From contig NZ_PNEC01000034.1 of NCBI RefSeq assembly GCF_005886345.1, positions 1 through 39,956 of the forward strand: a stretch of 39,956 nt of DNA, read 5' to 3'. Each line of letters begins with the position of its first letter. Positions within the stretch are counted from its first letter, which is position 1. Positions 17,167 to 26,531 of the stretch are shown piece after piece. The notes beneath the pieces are model-generated. The model had not been told where the DNA came from. It did no database searches and saw only the letters and a program-made list of their open reading frames with translations. The DNA is from Pseudoalteromonas phenolica. GTDB lineage: Bacteria > Pseudomonadota > Gammaproteobacteria > Enterobacterales > Alteromonadaceae. Made by a program: the position numbers and the translations under genes.

Positions 17167-19248
17167 ATGAATACGCGTTATCAAATATTAGAGTGTGAAG
17201 TCGATTTTACTGAGCAAACCTTAGTGAGAGCAGGTGAAGTCTTTAAGCAACAGCATAAGGTGATGCAAGTATTACGTTGCTTGTTAAACAAACAAGGTGA
17301 GCTGGTTAGTATAGATGAGCTAATGAGCGAAGTGTGGCCCGATACGGTTGTCTCGCCAAATACACTGCAACGTTGTATTGCGCAATTGCGAAAAGGGTTA
17401 GGAGATTCCAGTCAAACGCAAATCGCCATTAAAACCTACCCAAGAAGAGGTTACGCCTTAATTGCTGAAGTACTGGTAATTGATAATCAAGTTACTACAG
17501 ACCAAAAATTGCAAAATAATACCGAACAATCAATTCGTTCAATACCTGCTAACACTCCCGTAAAACCAAATAGAAGCAAACGTAAAGCATGGGGTATAGC
17601 GGCATCAGCTTGTACTATGATGTTTGTGTTAGTTGTGGCCATGATTGAGCAATTTCATGTTCGTACAGAAAACGTAGCACCCAAACGCGCCTATATTACA
17701 TCCGTTATGACAGCCAGTGATGCGCACACGGGTCAGCCTCGATTTGCGCCGGATGGCAAGCATTTGGTGTTTCAGCGTTACAGTGACTTTTGTGAAAGCA
17801 CTGTTTGGTTGCAAAATGTCGAGAATAAGCAAGAAGTGCCTCTCACTCAGTTGCAAAAGCGTATTAATGATGTTGCGTGGTCAAACGATGGTAAGCAATT
17901 GCTGGTTGCGCAAAGTAACCCATGTATCGCCCCTACACATGAGCAATGCTGGCAGCTTGAACGCATAATGCTTGATAATGCTATGCAGTTTACAAGCAGT
18001 GAGCCCGTAGGCACCTGTGAACATCAACGTATAAGCCAAGTGGCTTGGTTAAATGAAAATATAGCCCTTTTCATTGAGCGCTCTGAACATGGACATAGAC
18101 AGCTGACTCAAATTGAACTGACAACAGGCCAGAAAAAGATGCTGTTTGCTTGGGGGGATGTTTTATCGTTTGCTTTCATAGAACCAAAAAAATTAGCGGT
18201 TCTCAGTCATCAGGGCAATGCACAGCTTACGTTATATACGATAAATATATTGGGTGAAGTACTGCAAAATCAAACTCTTACTTTTAGTGATGACTTATCT
18301 GTTTTTTCTCGTAGCAAACTTAACTATGTGCCTACTGATGCGCAATTACTCCTTGAAAATAATGGTCAGCTATTTGAAATTACTACTGACGGTCATATGC
18401 ACAAACATATAAACCTACCGAATAGTCTTTCTGATTTTACAGTATCGAATGATGCAATTGCTGCCACACGAGGGCTCACAAAACAAGATGGAGCTTTACA
18501 AAGTCTAACTGACAATGAGCATGTACCACTTTTTCCTTCTAAGGGCGTAGAAACCTATTTTCGTTTTGCACCAAATTCTGACGCCATTGCTTTTGTATCA
18601 AACCGTACCGAAGCATTGCAGGTGTGGGTGAGTAGCAATCGCTCAGTTTTTCCTAAACAGCTGAGCCAATTTGACTCGGCTAAGCAGATCCGAGGGTTTG
18701 AATGGTTAGCAACGGGCGAAGGTTTTGTATTCGTAATGAATGATCAGCTTGCGATGTTATCTCTATCAGGGGAACTTAAAGTGATTAGCCTGCCATTAAA
18801 GATGAAATATTTATACCAAGCGCTGCCTAATAACCAAGCACTGATAGAGTATCAACATAATTATCAAGAAGTTGTTGCCATAATCAATTTAGATACCTTA
18901 AAAATCACACCATTACACGCGGGGTTATTTAACGACGTGCAATTAGATGCGCAAAACAACTTGTGGTTTATAGACCGAAATAACCGACTAAATAAGCTTG
19001 AAAACGGAGCGCTCTCACGCCCATTTTCAGATTTAAAAGTGAATGGACTAAGGGCCTACCAGCAAGGGGTGGCCATATCCGATAAGCATATGGCACTATT
19101 TTATTTATCAGGGCAGCAGAGTGAACTGCAAAAATTACAGTCACTTAGCTCAGGTGCTTGGTTGCAAGACATCAAAGGTACGCAGTTCATTTGGTCTCAC
19201 AAGCATGCCCGAAACAGTGACATTGTTGAATTAGCCGTTACAAACTAA
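17167..19248 (+). CDS. CadC-like membrane-anchored winged-helix regulator with periplasmic beta-propeller
   Basis: A 693-residue one-component regulator. Residues 1-105 are a PhoB/OmpR-type winged helix (VMQVLRCLLNKQGELVSIDE, EVWPDTVVSPNTLQRCIAQL, IKTYPRRGYALI). A polar linker follows, then one transmembrane helix at ~142-161 after the basic stretch NRSKRKAW. The periplasmic part (~165-693) has TolB/PD40-like propeller repeats (PRFAPDGKHLVFQ, VAWSNDGKQLLVA, YFRFAPNSDAIAFVS). This is the CadC/ToxR plan: the periplasmic domain senses and the cytoplasmic domain binds DNA. Likely targets are the adjacent 49-bp blocks upstream of the esterase pair and the MBL-fold gene. Its stop overlaps that of the convergent regulator gene. 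Confidence 0.88.
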   Translation: MNTRYQILECEVDFTEQTLVRAGEVFKQQHKVMQVLRCLLNKQGELVSIDELMSEVWPDTVVSPNTLQRCIAQLRKGLGDSSQTQIAIKTYPRRGYALIAEVLVIDNQVTTDQKLQNNTEQSIRSIPANTPVKPNRSKRKAWGIAASACTMMFVLVVAMIEQFHVRTENVAPKRAYITSVMTASDAHTGQPRFAPDGKHLVFQRYSDFCESTVWLQNVENKQEVPLTQLQKRINDVAWSNDGKQLLVAQSNPCIAPTHEQCWQLERIMLDNAMQFTSSEPVGTCEHQRISQVAWLNENIALFIERSEHGHRQLTQIELTTGQKKMLFAWGDVLSFAFIEPKKLAVLSHQGNAQLTLYTINILGEVLQNQTLTFSDDLSVFSRSKLNYVPTDAQLLLENNGQLFEITTDGHMHKHINLPNSLSDFTVSNDAIAATRGLTKQDGALQSLTDNEHVPLFPSKGVETYFRFAPNSDAIAFVSNRTEALQVWVSSNRSVFPKQLSQFDSAKQIRGFEWLATGEGFVFVMNDQLAMLSLSGELKVISLPLKMKYLYQALPNNQALIEYQHNYQEVVAIINLDTLKITPLHAGLFNDVQLDAQNNLWFIDRNNRLNKLENGALSRPFSDLKVNGLRAYQQGVAISDKHMALFYLSGQQSELQKLQSLSSGAWLQDIKGTQFIWSHKHARNSDIVELAVTN

Positions 19249-20597
19249 AGCCCATGCTTTTCAAGGCGATATAAAAACTGCTTGTAACTAATCCCTAGTA
19301 GCTTGGCGGCTTGGGTTTTATTGCCGCCTTCGCGGTTTAGGGCTTGTTGTAAGCAGTCTTTTTCAAATTCATCCCAATTTAACCCCTCACTTGGCAAGGT
19401 AAACAGTGCATTGGTTTGTGTGCTATTTGCAGTATTAGTGAGGTTTTCTTTCAGTTCAGTTTCATCCTGCAGAAGTACAAATTGCTCCAGCGTATTTGAG
19501 AGCTGGCGTACATTACCAGGCCAATCAAAGTTGAGAAGGTGTTTTAGCAGTTTGCTGCTTAGCTGGGGGGCTTCAATACCATATTGCTGGCTAAAGCGTT
19601 TTAAGAAGTGTTCGATTAATCGCGGAATATCTTCTTGGCGCTCACGCAGTGGTGGCATATGTAACGGCACCACATTTAGTCGGTAGTACAGGTCTTCTCT
19701 GAATAAGCCATCTTGTACCATCTGTTGCAGGTTTTTATGACTAGCTGCAAGTACTCGGACATCAATATTATGCTCTTTGGTATCACCTACCGGCGTCACC
19801 ACACCCTCTTGTAATAAGCGCAGTAGTTTGGTTTGTACATTAAGGCTCAGCTCTGCCACTTCATCTAAAAAAATCGTGCCTTTGTGGGCCGCGGCAAATT
19901 TACCGATTTTGTCTTGATTCGCCCCAGTGTATGCCCCTTTAAGTGCACCAAAGAGTTCTGATTCGGCTAAATTCTCAGGAATAGCCCCACAGTTAATGGC
20001 GATAAACGCTTGTTTACTACGATTTGAAAGTTGATGAAGTGCGCGCGCCGCAAGCTCTTTACCCGTGCCGCTTTCTCCACTAATTAACACTGTTGCGCTG
20101 GTGGCACTGACGCGTTCTATACGTTGAAAAACTTTCTGCATACATGGAGCATGACCAATGATATCGACCAACTGGTTTTGCTCGCTGATCTGCGAGCTGA
20201 GTTGTTGATTGGCAAGACGTAACTGATTGGCTTTATTGGCTTTGGCTAGTGCCAGTAATAATTCTTGACGCTGAAACGGTTTACTTAAGTAGTCATCTGC
20301 ACCGAGCTCGATGGCTTCAACGGCATGTTCAATTGAGCCATAGGCAGTAGCAACCACAATGCCTATGTGCTTTTGTTGTGCCCGCGCGTATTTGATCAAG
20401 TCCATGCCTGACAGGTTGCTTAGCTTCCAATCGGTAAAGATAAGTTCGATATCTGCGTGTTTTTTAAGGGTGACTATGGCATCTTCAACACTAAAAGCGC
20501 TATAAACTTGGTAGCTCGCAGCACTTAACATAGCGCTGATCAGGGTATTTTGCGCTTGGTCGTCTTCAACCAACAAGATAGGTTGTGGTTTAGTCAT
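19245..20597 (-). CDS. NtrC-family sigma-54-dependent response regulator
   Basis: A 450-residue regulator. The receiver has phosphoacceptor Asp56 in IFTDWKLSNLSG. The AAA+ domain has Walker A GESGTGKE, the sigma-54 contact loop as GAYTGA (a Tyr variant of GAFTGA), Walker B TIFLDEVAEL and the R-finger region FREDLYYRLNVVPL. A Fis-type helix-turn-helix is at the end (GGNKTQAAKLLGISYKQFLYRL). The start at 20597 is preferred because AAGGAG lies 6 nt upstream; it overlaps the kinase stop by 8 nt. It should activate sigma-54 promoters after phosphorylation by the kinase. The obvious target is the promoter at 22243-22259. Confidence 0.95.
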   Translation of the reverse strand: MTKPQPILLVEDDQAQNTLISAMLSAASYQVYSAFSVEDAIVTLKKHADIELIFTDWKLSNLSGMDLIKYARAQQKHIGIVVATAYGSIEHAVEAIELGADDYLSKPFQRQELLLALAKANKANQLRLANQQLSSQISEQNQLVDIIGHAPCMQKVFQRIERVSATSATVLISGESGTGKELAARALHQLSNRSKQAFIAINCGAIPENLAESELFGALKGAYTGANQDKIGKFAAAHKGTIFLDEVAELSLNVQTKLLRLLQEGVVTPVGDTKEHNIDVRVLAASHKNLQQMVQDGLFREDLYYRLNVVPLHMPPLRERQEDIPRLIEHFLKRFSQQYGIEAPQLSSKLLKHLLNFDWPGNVRQLSNTLEQFVLLQDETELKENLTNTANSTQTNALFTLPSEGLNWDEFEKDCLQQALNREGGNKTQAAKLLGISYKQFLYRLEKHGL

Positions 20598-21993
20598 GAA
20601 CTGCTCCTTCTTCAAGCGATGACTGCGCTAACTGTAAGGTAACACGTGCGCCATTGTGTGTGTTTTGCACTTGAATATCACCTTCATAGTAAAGTTCTGC
20701 TAAGCGTTTGGCTAAATATAAGCCCATGCCGGCGCCATCTGCTTTGCTGCTCACATGAGGGTTAAATAGCTGAGCAAGAATTTGTGCTTCAAAACCGCCG
20801 CCCTGATCTTCAACTTCTACAAATAAAGCGTTTTGTTCTGAATAGGCTTTCACCTCAATCGCTTGGGTATTTTGATTGGCTTGTTGCGCTTCAATGGCGT
20901 TGACTAACAGGGTGTGCAAAATAGCGCGGATCTCAGATTCAGCTCCTTGTATAGACAAGTTTTCAGCTACTTGAATATTAAGTTCAAAATCAAGTCGGCC
21001 TACTTCGAGTTGAATATCTTGCAATACGGCCGCGATTGGGACTGTTTGTGCTCTAGAAGATTGCTGGTTACTTAGTTGCAATAAAGCGCTAATACTCTTA
21101 TTTAAGTGGGCAATTTTATTATCGGCAATGATTTTTAAACTGTGCTTGAGTTGTTTGTCTTGGCTTTGCCAAAACTGCTCAAGTGTGAGGCCCAAAGTGT
21201 GTAATGGATTTCTCAAAGAGTGGGCAATAGCGCGACTTAACTCGCCGAGTTCCGCCAATTGTTTTTGTTGTTGTAATTGTTTTTCAACTTGATTCAGTTG
21301 TTCGAGCTTAGTGCTGGTGGCATTGAAGCTGTCAATGCAGGTTGCAATTTCACCCACGCCCTGTGCAGGCAGTTGAGTACCAAGATTACCGCCAGATAAA
21401 TCATTAAAGCCTTGCTTGAGTGCAGTAATTGGCTGGGTGAGGCGATGAACAAAATACAGCATTAAAGCAACGGCAATAAGCGTCGAGAGTGCAATACTCC
21501 AGAGGGTGAGCGAAGTGAAGCGTTCGAAGCTATGACTTTGGGTATGGCTGCTATGTTCAGTACTGATAATCTTCCTGATACTTTTGTCATCTTCAAAATG
21601 AAAGAATACAGAGTTAACTTCATCTTTGAGTGATTCAGCTTTAATGGTTACAACGGGTTTTACAGGCTGTGTTGGTATTGGTGGTTTGCTTGGTGCAGGT
21701 ACTTTTGAACTATCCTGAGGTTGTGGTGGTTCAGGTGGTCGCTCTAAGGTGTTTGAAATGGTCACTTTGTCAGACAAAATCACGACTTTAGGGATATCAC
21801 TATCTAATTTGTGAATGATTTGATTGATATCTTCTCGCGCTTTACCAATTAGTTGCTTAGTGATTACTTGTGATTGTTCAGTAATATCAGCACTGACTTG
21901 TGATTTGAAATGCAAGACCAGCAATGTTTGGCTCACTGCGAGTAAAAGAAATATCGCCAAAATGCCCAGAATAAAATAACGCTTAATCGTCAC
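20590..21993 (-). CDS. Sensor histidine kinase (NtrB/ZraS-like) with proline-rich periplasmic domain
   Basis: A protein of about 467 residues. TM1 is near residues 4-28 and TM2 near 162-182. The periplasmic domain between them carries SDKV (74-77), PPEPPQP (86-92) and QPVKP (109-113), a set also found in the divergently encoded secreted protein. A HAMP-like segment follows, then HisKA with the phosphoacceptor in AIAHSLRNPLHTLG, and HATPase_c (LLVNAIEAQQ, VEDQGGGF, GAGMGLYLAKRLAEL). The GTG at 21993 is preferred over the TTG at 22005 because GGAG lies 5 nt upstream. It pairs with the sigma-54 regulator, with overlapping reading frames. The ligand is unknown. Confidence 0.9.
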   Translation of the reverse strand: MTIKRYFILGILAIFLLLAVSQTLLVLHFKSQVSADITEQSQVITKQLIGKAREDINQIIHKLDSDIPKVVILSDKVTISNTLERPPEPPQPQDSSKVPAPSKPPIPTQPVKPVVTIKAESLKDEVNSVFFHFEDDKSIRKIISTEHSSHTQSHSFERFTSLTLWSIALSTLIAVALMLYFVHRLTQPITALKQGFNDLSGGNLGTQLPAQGVGEIATCIDSFNATSTKLEQLNQVEKQLQQQKQLAELGELSRAIAHSLRNPLHTLGLTLEQFWQSQDKQLKHSLKIIADNKIAHLNKSISALLQLSNQQSSRAQTVPIAAVLQDIQLEVGRLDFELNIQVAENLSIQGAESEIRAILHTLLVNAIEAQQANQNTQAIEVKAYSEQNALFVEVEDQGGGFEAQILAQLFNPHVSSKADGAGMGLYLAKRLAELYYEGDIQVQNTHNGARVTLQLAQSSLEEGAVHD

Positions 21994-22144
21994 GCCTTCT
22001 CCCAATTAGATTTTTAAACTGTCTCTAAAACCCTTATTACAAGATGCATTCCAAAGTACTAAATCGCAAGTGGTTTGTAAGTCTTTGAAATTATGATAAC
22101 TAATTAATGTCTTTTATATCTATTAGGTTTCACCTACTGAATAC

Positions 22145-22180
22145 TCCTGATATCAGCCCTTTCATATCCCGATATCAGGA
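22145..22180. promoter_or_regulatory. Paired palindromes, candidate enhancer for the sigma-54 activator
   Basis: TCCTGATATC (22145-22154) and GATATCAGGA (22171-22180) are exact inverted copies. Each half is itself centred on a GATATC palindrome. The centres, 22151.5 and 22173.5, are 22 bp apart, two helical turns. They lie ~97-119 bp upstream of the predicted transcription start, the classical range for NtrC-type enhancer sites. A third palindrome of different sequence, TAGGT-TTC-ACCTA (22124-22136), is centred another ~21.5 bp upstream. Confidence 0.7.
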
Positions 22181-22242
22181 TATTTATTACCTAGCTAGTC
22201 GTAAATTATTTTTAACCCCATGAAATATATATATAAAGCTAT

Positions 22243-22259
22243 TTGGCATGGCTTTTTCT
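22243..22259 (+). promoter_or_regulatory. Sigma-54-like promoter of the secreted protein gene
   Basis: TTGGCATGGCTTTTTCT matches the -24/-12 consensus YTGGCACGrNNNTTGCW at nearly every informative position. The -24 GG is at 22245-22246. The main deviation is T for G in the -12 GC. Transcription would start near 22270, leaving a ~47-nt leader before the ATG at 22317. A sigma-54 activator is encoded by the divergent operon. Confidence 0.6.
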
Positions 22260-22316
22260 ATATACAGGTCGACATTTTATTTTAGCGTGTATAAATCGCA
22301 CCATAAGGAGAAGACC

Positions 22317-22919
22317 ATGTTTTCAACCATTAAGTATAAAAAAGTAGTTAAAGCACTGGCCGCAGCGTGCCTTGTTGTCGCAGCCAGCAGTTATGCAGCT
22401 GATAAAGAAGCACACCATGTGATTAAAGTTAAACAAATTAATGATGATGTAAAAGTCATGGTGAGTGAAGGGCACAACAGCGATGTGAGAGTTATTAAGC
22501 TTGATAAGGAAGATCTGGCGAGTGACGTGTTAGTTGAAAAGCTGTCTGACTTACCGGATGAAACCAGAGAAAAATTAGAGGAGGTGCTGTCACAAATTAG
22601 TACAAAAGGTGATGATGGCGTGTTTCTCTTCTCCGATAAAGTGTTGCAAACCGTTAGCGAAGATGGAAAAAGCAAACAAATGGTGTTTATACATGGTGGA
22701 GAAGGTTTTAAACTTCACTTGCCTCCAGAGCCGCCTATGCCAGTCGACCCAGCTCAACCTGTTAAGCCAATTAAAGCAGCTAAAGTATTTAAGTTCTCGA
22801 TTGGTACAGACGGTGAAGGCGACCATGAATTTAAGTTAATATCATCATTGCTAAAAGAAGCGCAGTTAACGCCTGAGCAAATTGATGAGCTACAAACTCT
22901 GCTAAATGAAAAGTACTGA
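22317..22919 (+). CDS. Secreted protein of unknown family, partner candidate of the divergent sensor
   Basis: A 200-residue protein I do not recognise. The start at 22317 has AAGGAG upstream and begins a clear signal peptide (MFSTIKYKKVVKALAAACLV, cleavage likely after SSYA). An upstream in-frame ATG at 22248 lies inside the sigma-54-like promoter and would spoil the signal. The mature part is acidic. It contains FLFSDKV (103-109), PPEPPMP (136-142), QPVKP (147-151) and a C-terminal LTPEQIDELQTLL helix (~184-196) reminiscent of the LTxEQ helices of CpxP/ZraP-like proteins, though overall similarity to those is not evident. Its motif order repeats that of the periplasmic domain of the divergent kinase. 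A role as feedback ligand or decoy for the sensor is inferred. Confidence 0.8.
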   Translation: MFSTIKYKKVVKALAAACLVVAASSYAADKEAHHVIKVKQINDDVKVMVSEGHNSDVRVIKLDKEDLASDVLVEKLSDLPDETREKLEEVLSQISTKGDDGVFLFSDKVLQTVSEDGKSKQMVFIHGGEGFKLHLPPEPPMPVDPAQPVKPIKAAKVFKFSIGTDGEGDHEFKLISSLLKEAQLTPEQIDELQTLLNEKY

Positions 22920-22922
22920 ATA

Positions 22923-23132
22923 ATACCAATTCGCAATAACACTTAATCATTTTGAGGGATTAAACCTGATGATAGCTGCGTTAAAGGTTTCTCATTTAGA
23001 ACAACTAAATAACGAAATATTTGCCTAGCCTACATGGATGTAGGTACCTCAGCGATAGCAGGACGCGTGAGCGGTGCTACCAACAAGGTTTTCTTGCCTC
23101 AAAATAGACCTCTTAGTTAAGCGGATTGGTAT
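22923..23132. mobile_element. MITE-like interspersed repeat, 210 bp
   Basis: Terminal inverted repeats ATACCAATTCGC (22923-22934) and GCGGATTGGTAT (23121-23132), with one mismatch in 12. A second inner pair, ATTTTGAGG/CCTCAAAAT, extends the imperfect inverted ends to ~45 nt. The inside has no open reading frame. Elements with an ATACCAAT end are common intergenic repeats in Alteromonadales genomes, from memory. It fills most of the gap between the secreted-protein gene and the chemoreceptor. Confidence 0.7.
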
Positions 23133-23179
23133 AAAAAGTATTAAGTCTAAAGAGTCGATCGTTTCTTATTAATGAAAAC

Positions 23180-23200
23180 GGCCCCAAATGGGGCCATTTT
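23180..23200. terminator. Terminator downstream of the chemoreceptor gene
   Basis: GGCCCC-AAAT-GGGGCC with A/T-rich flanks on both sides (GTTTTC on the minus strand, ATTTTTA on the plus). It lies ~45 nt beyond the stop of the minus-strand chemoreceptor gene and could stop transcription from both directions. Confidence 0.75.
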
Positions 23201-23240
23201 TATCGTTACTAACGATGACTAATCGATTATTGAAAGTCGA

Positions 23241-26200
23241 CTATCGATTGTATTGATGAACCAATAAAGTTGGCTCAGCATACTCACTTTCACCTAGGTT
23301 GAAATACTCTAATGAGCGACGCATATTGTGGGCTTGGTCGGCCATTTGCTTCGCTGCAGCCATGGTCTCTTCTGTGATGGCAGAGTTTTCTTGAATAAGG
23401 TGGGTGAGGCGTTGAACAACCGTGTCGACTTCTCGAATGGCTTGTTGCTGAGTCATCGTTGATTGGTTGATTTTCACAATTGAACCATTTACTTGTGCGA
23501 CAGCACTAACAATTTGCTCGAGCTTTTGACCAGAGCTATTGGCAAGCTCAGTGCCTTGTTCAACTTTGTCGTTCGAGTTGGCAATGATGTCTTTTATCTG
23601 TCTGGCTGATGAGGCGCTGCGACCAGCAAGCTCCCGAACTTCATTTGCGACAACCGCAAACCCACGGCCATTATCACCTGCTCTTGCTGCTTCTACAGCG
23701 GCATTAAGTGCAAGTAAGTTGGTTTGGAATGCAATGCCATCAATTACCGAGACTATCTCGTTAATGTCTTTACTTGCTGTGTTGACCTCGTCAATGGCAA
23801 GTACGGTATCATGAGACAATGCGCCGCCTTCTTTTGCAATTGATTCAGCACTTTCGGCAAGTTGTACAGCAACACCTGACTCGTCCGCGACTTGGCCAAT
23901 TTCATCTAGCATATTGCTCGTACTGGCACTTGCCTCTTCAAGGTTTGCAGCTTGCTCTTCGGTTCTTGAGCTGATCTCAGTATTACTATTCGCGATTTCA
24001 CCGGCACTTTGTGAGACTTGGTTAGCCGCAATCTGAATACCTTGGATCACTTCGGTCAACTTAGAAATAGTGCTGTTTACATCATTTTTAAGGGTTAAGA
24101 ATACCCCTTGGTAATCACTATTGATGGTTTGTGTAAGGTTACCTTGAGAGACTGCGCTTAACACTTGCGTGACTTCATTGATGGCATCCGAAATCGTATC
24201 GGTTGAGCCATTAATGTCTTGTTTTAGTTGTAGTAGCTGGCCTTGTAAGTCAGATTCAATTTTCTGAGTAAAGTCACCTTGCGACATGGCTGCCATTACG
24301 CTGGCTAACTCTTGGATAACTTGGTCTAAAGTTAATACTGAGCGATTGATGTCTTGTTTCAGGGTATTAAGCTGCCCTGTCATTGGTGAGTCAATCGTTC
24401 TATCAAAACGCCCGTGACTGATTGCCATCATTACCGCGGAAATTTCACCCATGGCTTTATCTAGGTTATTAATCGAGGCATTAATGTCTTGCTTAAGCTG
24501 ACCTAGCTCGCCTTCGGCGTTACATTCAACGATGTGTTTGAAATCACCTTGATTCACTGCCGCCATGACATTGCTGATGTCGCTAATGATTTCAGCTAAG
24601 TTAGCAACACTGAAGTTGATATCGTCTTTCAGTGCTTCTAGTTGCCCTTTAAGTGGTAAATTAACGCGTTTCGAGAAGTCACCTTGACGAATAGCACCCA
24701 TGACCATGTTTATTTCGGCAACCGCGCCATTCATACTTTGCACAGAATCATTCACGCTAACTTTTAGCTCGTTTAATTTACCCTGAGCTTCAACTTGAAT
24801 GGTGTCTGTGAAATTACCTTTAGCCACATTCGCCATGGTTGCAACAATGGCATTCATGGTGTTATCGAGTGAGTTTAAAGAACAATTAATGTTATCTTTT
24901 AGATGAGAAAGGTCCCCTGACATTGGCGCTTGTAACTGCTTGTCGAATTGGCCTTGAGACATAGCGCTGATGACTTGGTTAATTTCACCAATGGCCATAT
25001 CTAGGCTGTTAGCACAATTATTAGTTGCTTGTTTAAGCGTGTTTAACTCACCTTTACACTCTACTTTGATACGGTCTTGGAATTTACCGTCAGCCATTTC
25101 GTTAAGCACGCGGTTTGATGCGCTAATTGAAGTTTGTAGTGCTTCTAACAGTGAATTAAACGCCACAGCACAGCGACCAATTTCATCTTTAGAAGAGACT
25201 GGTGCGCGAAGTGAGAAGTCACCTTCTTTTTCTACTCGGCGCATGGTTGCCATTAAATCATGTGCAGGCTGTGTCAGAGAGCGGGCAAAGAAAATAGCAA
25301 CAGCGACAATAAAAGCGATTGCAACCGCCAAGATACCTAACAGTACATTTCTTAATAATGTGACAGCTGAAAAGGCTTCGCTCTCATCAATTTCTGCAAG
25401 TAGCGCCCAGTTATTACCTAGAACATTAATATTGCGATAAGCAGATAGCACTGGTTGGCCATTATAGTCAGTAATAATTTTTTCACCTTCTTGACCAGAC
25501 ATAGCTAATTTAAAGGCTTCAGTATCTACACTTCCTTTAGTTGGATATTTAAACGAGTTAACAACAGAGTGATTTACTGGATCTAGAAATGAGTCCGAGC
25601 GCATGAGTTTGTCAGGACCAACCAGGTACGTCTCTCCGGTTTCACCTAAGCCTTCGCGTTCAGTCATAATGTTATTCAGAGCATCTATTGATAGTTGAAA
25701 TACTAAAGTAGCTTGCGGCATTCCATCATAAATAATCGGCGCAGCAATAAAGCTGGCAGGTGCATTATACGAAGGTAAGTACTTTTGATAATCGACAAAG
25801 GCAAAATCAGTTTGACTGAATAAATCTTTGGCATCATTGAAGACTGCGGCGAGATTACTATTTGCGTAAGGGCCACTGTTTAAAGAAGTCGCAAAATCTA
25901 GTTCTTTAAAAACAGAGTAAACAACATAGCCGCTCTGATTGTCGATGATGAAAATATCGTAGAAGTCGTAAACGTTGGCGACTTCAGCAAAAAAGGTATG
26001 AAATTCTTGGTGTGCCAGGTCGTACGCATCATTATGACCCGTTGACACTAACGTTGATTTTTCGCCTAGCGGATGCGGGTTATCAGCAATATAACGAGCT
26101 TGTAACTCCAGTGCTCTAGGGCTCAAACCATCTAATATATAGCTTGGCACTGAAGCATTCGGATTTTCTGTATTAAATTTGTTGCGAAAGTCTTGTTGGT

Positions 26201-26531
26201 AATAATTGGTTAAGCTTTGAGGCTTGCTATCTAAACCACTTAATTCATTAAAGCTGGCTATGAATGCATTGGCAGCATTAGCGGTCTTTTGACTAATTGC
26301 AAGTGTATATAAGTTATCTTTGACACTTTCGAAATGTCGCGAGACTGCACTTTTCTTAATTTCACCAACCGCTGCAAGTTGTGAATAAGCTTGTTGCTCG
26401 AGTGCATTAGAAGCTTTAAATAGTGCGATTGAGATAATCACAATAATAGGCACTAAAGCCACACTTAAAAACGCGGCGATGAGTTTTCTGCTCAGGTTTA
26501 ATGAGCTGAAGTACTTCAATGGGCTAGTCAT
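23241..26531 (-). CDS. Methyl-accepting chemotaxis protein with Cache domain and nine HAMP units
   Basis: A 1096-residue chemoreceptor. TM1 is at ~14-38. A large periplasmic Cache-type sensor spans ~40-390 ([34 protein letters not shown]). TM2 is at ~394-418. Then comes an unusually long stretch of HAMP units (~420-835): one canonical unit ([16 protein letters not shown]) and eight further units, each marked by a G-x-F/L turn (GKF, GQF, GNF, GDF, GDF, GRF, GDF, GNL) and a following G-x-L-xx-LK motif. The MCP signalling domain (~835-1075) has the intact tip [20 protein letters not shown]. No CheR-docking pentapeptide is seen at the end. Ligand is unknown; Cache domains often bind amino or organic acids. 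Confidence 0.95.
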   Translation of the reverse strand: MTSPLKYFSSLNLSRKLIAAFLSVALVPIIVIISIALFKASNALEQQAYSQLAAVGEIKKSAVSRHFESVKDNLYTLAISQKTANAANAFIASFNELSGLDSKPQSLTNYYQQDFRNKFNTENPNASVPSYILDGLSPRALELQARYIADNPHPLGEKSTLVSTGHNDAYDLAHQEFHTFFAEVANVYDFYDIFIIDNQSGYVVYSVFKELDFATSLNSGPYANSNLAAVFNDAKDLFSQTDFAFVDYQKYLPSYNAPASFIAAPIIYDGMPQATLVFQLSIDALNNIMTEREGLGETGETYLVGPDKLMRSDSFLDPVNHSVVNSFKYPTKGSVDTEAFKLAMSGQEGEKIITDYNGQPVLSAYRNINVLGNNWALLAEIDESEAFSAVTLLRNVLLGILAVAIAFIVAVAIFFARSLTQPAHDLMATMRRVEKEGDFSLRAPVSSKDEIGRCAVAFNSLLEALQTSISASNRVLNEMADGKFQDRIKVECKGELNTLKQATNNCANSLDMAIGEINQVISAMSQGQFDKQLQAPMSGDLSHLKDNINCSLNSLDNTMNAIVATMANVAKGNFTDTIQVEAQGKLNELKVSVNDSVQSMNGAVAEINMVMGAIRQGDFSKRVNLPLKGQLEALKDDINFSVANLAEIISDISNVMAAVNQGDFKHIVECNAEGELGQLKQDINASINNLDKAMGEISAVMMAISHGRFDRTIDSPMTGQLNTLKQDINRSVLTLDQVIQELASVMAAMSQGDFTQKIESDLQGQLLQLKQDINGSTDTISDAINEVTQVLSAVSQGNLTQTINSDYQGVFLTLKNDVNSTISKLTEVIQGIQIAANQVSQSAGEIANSNTEISSRTEEQAANLEEASASTSNMLDEIGQVADESGVAVQLAESAESIAKEGGALSHDTVLAIDEVNTASKDINEIVSVIDGIAFQTNLLALNAAVEAARAGDNGRGFAVVANEVRELAGRSASSARQIKDIIANSNDKVEQGTELANSSGQKLEQIVSAVAQVNGSIVKINQSTMTQQQAIREVDTVVQRLTHLIQENSAITEETMAAAKQMADQAHNMRRSLEYFNLGESEYAEPTLLVHQYNR

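Noticed and set aside
21990..22140. Second sigma-54 promoter, facing the kinase operon
   Set aside because: No GG-N10-GC pair with supporting bases was found on the minus strand, so kinase expression is probably by another sigma factor.
22248..22316. Upstream ATG giving a 223-residue version of the secreted protein
   Set aside because: It begins inside the sigma-54-like promoter, has no Shine-Dalgarno, and would put 23 residues before an otherwise perfect signal peptide.
24030..25280. DNA-level tandem repeat or CRISPR-like array
   Set aside because: The periodicity is at protein level (HAMP units) with diverged codons; there are no identical DNA repeats or spacers.
24970..25440. 156-codon frame antisense to the chemoreceptor
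   Set aside because: The chemoreceptor is certain in this region (TM2 and HAMP). The antisense translation is low-complexity and unrecognisable.
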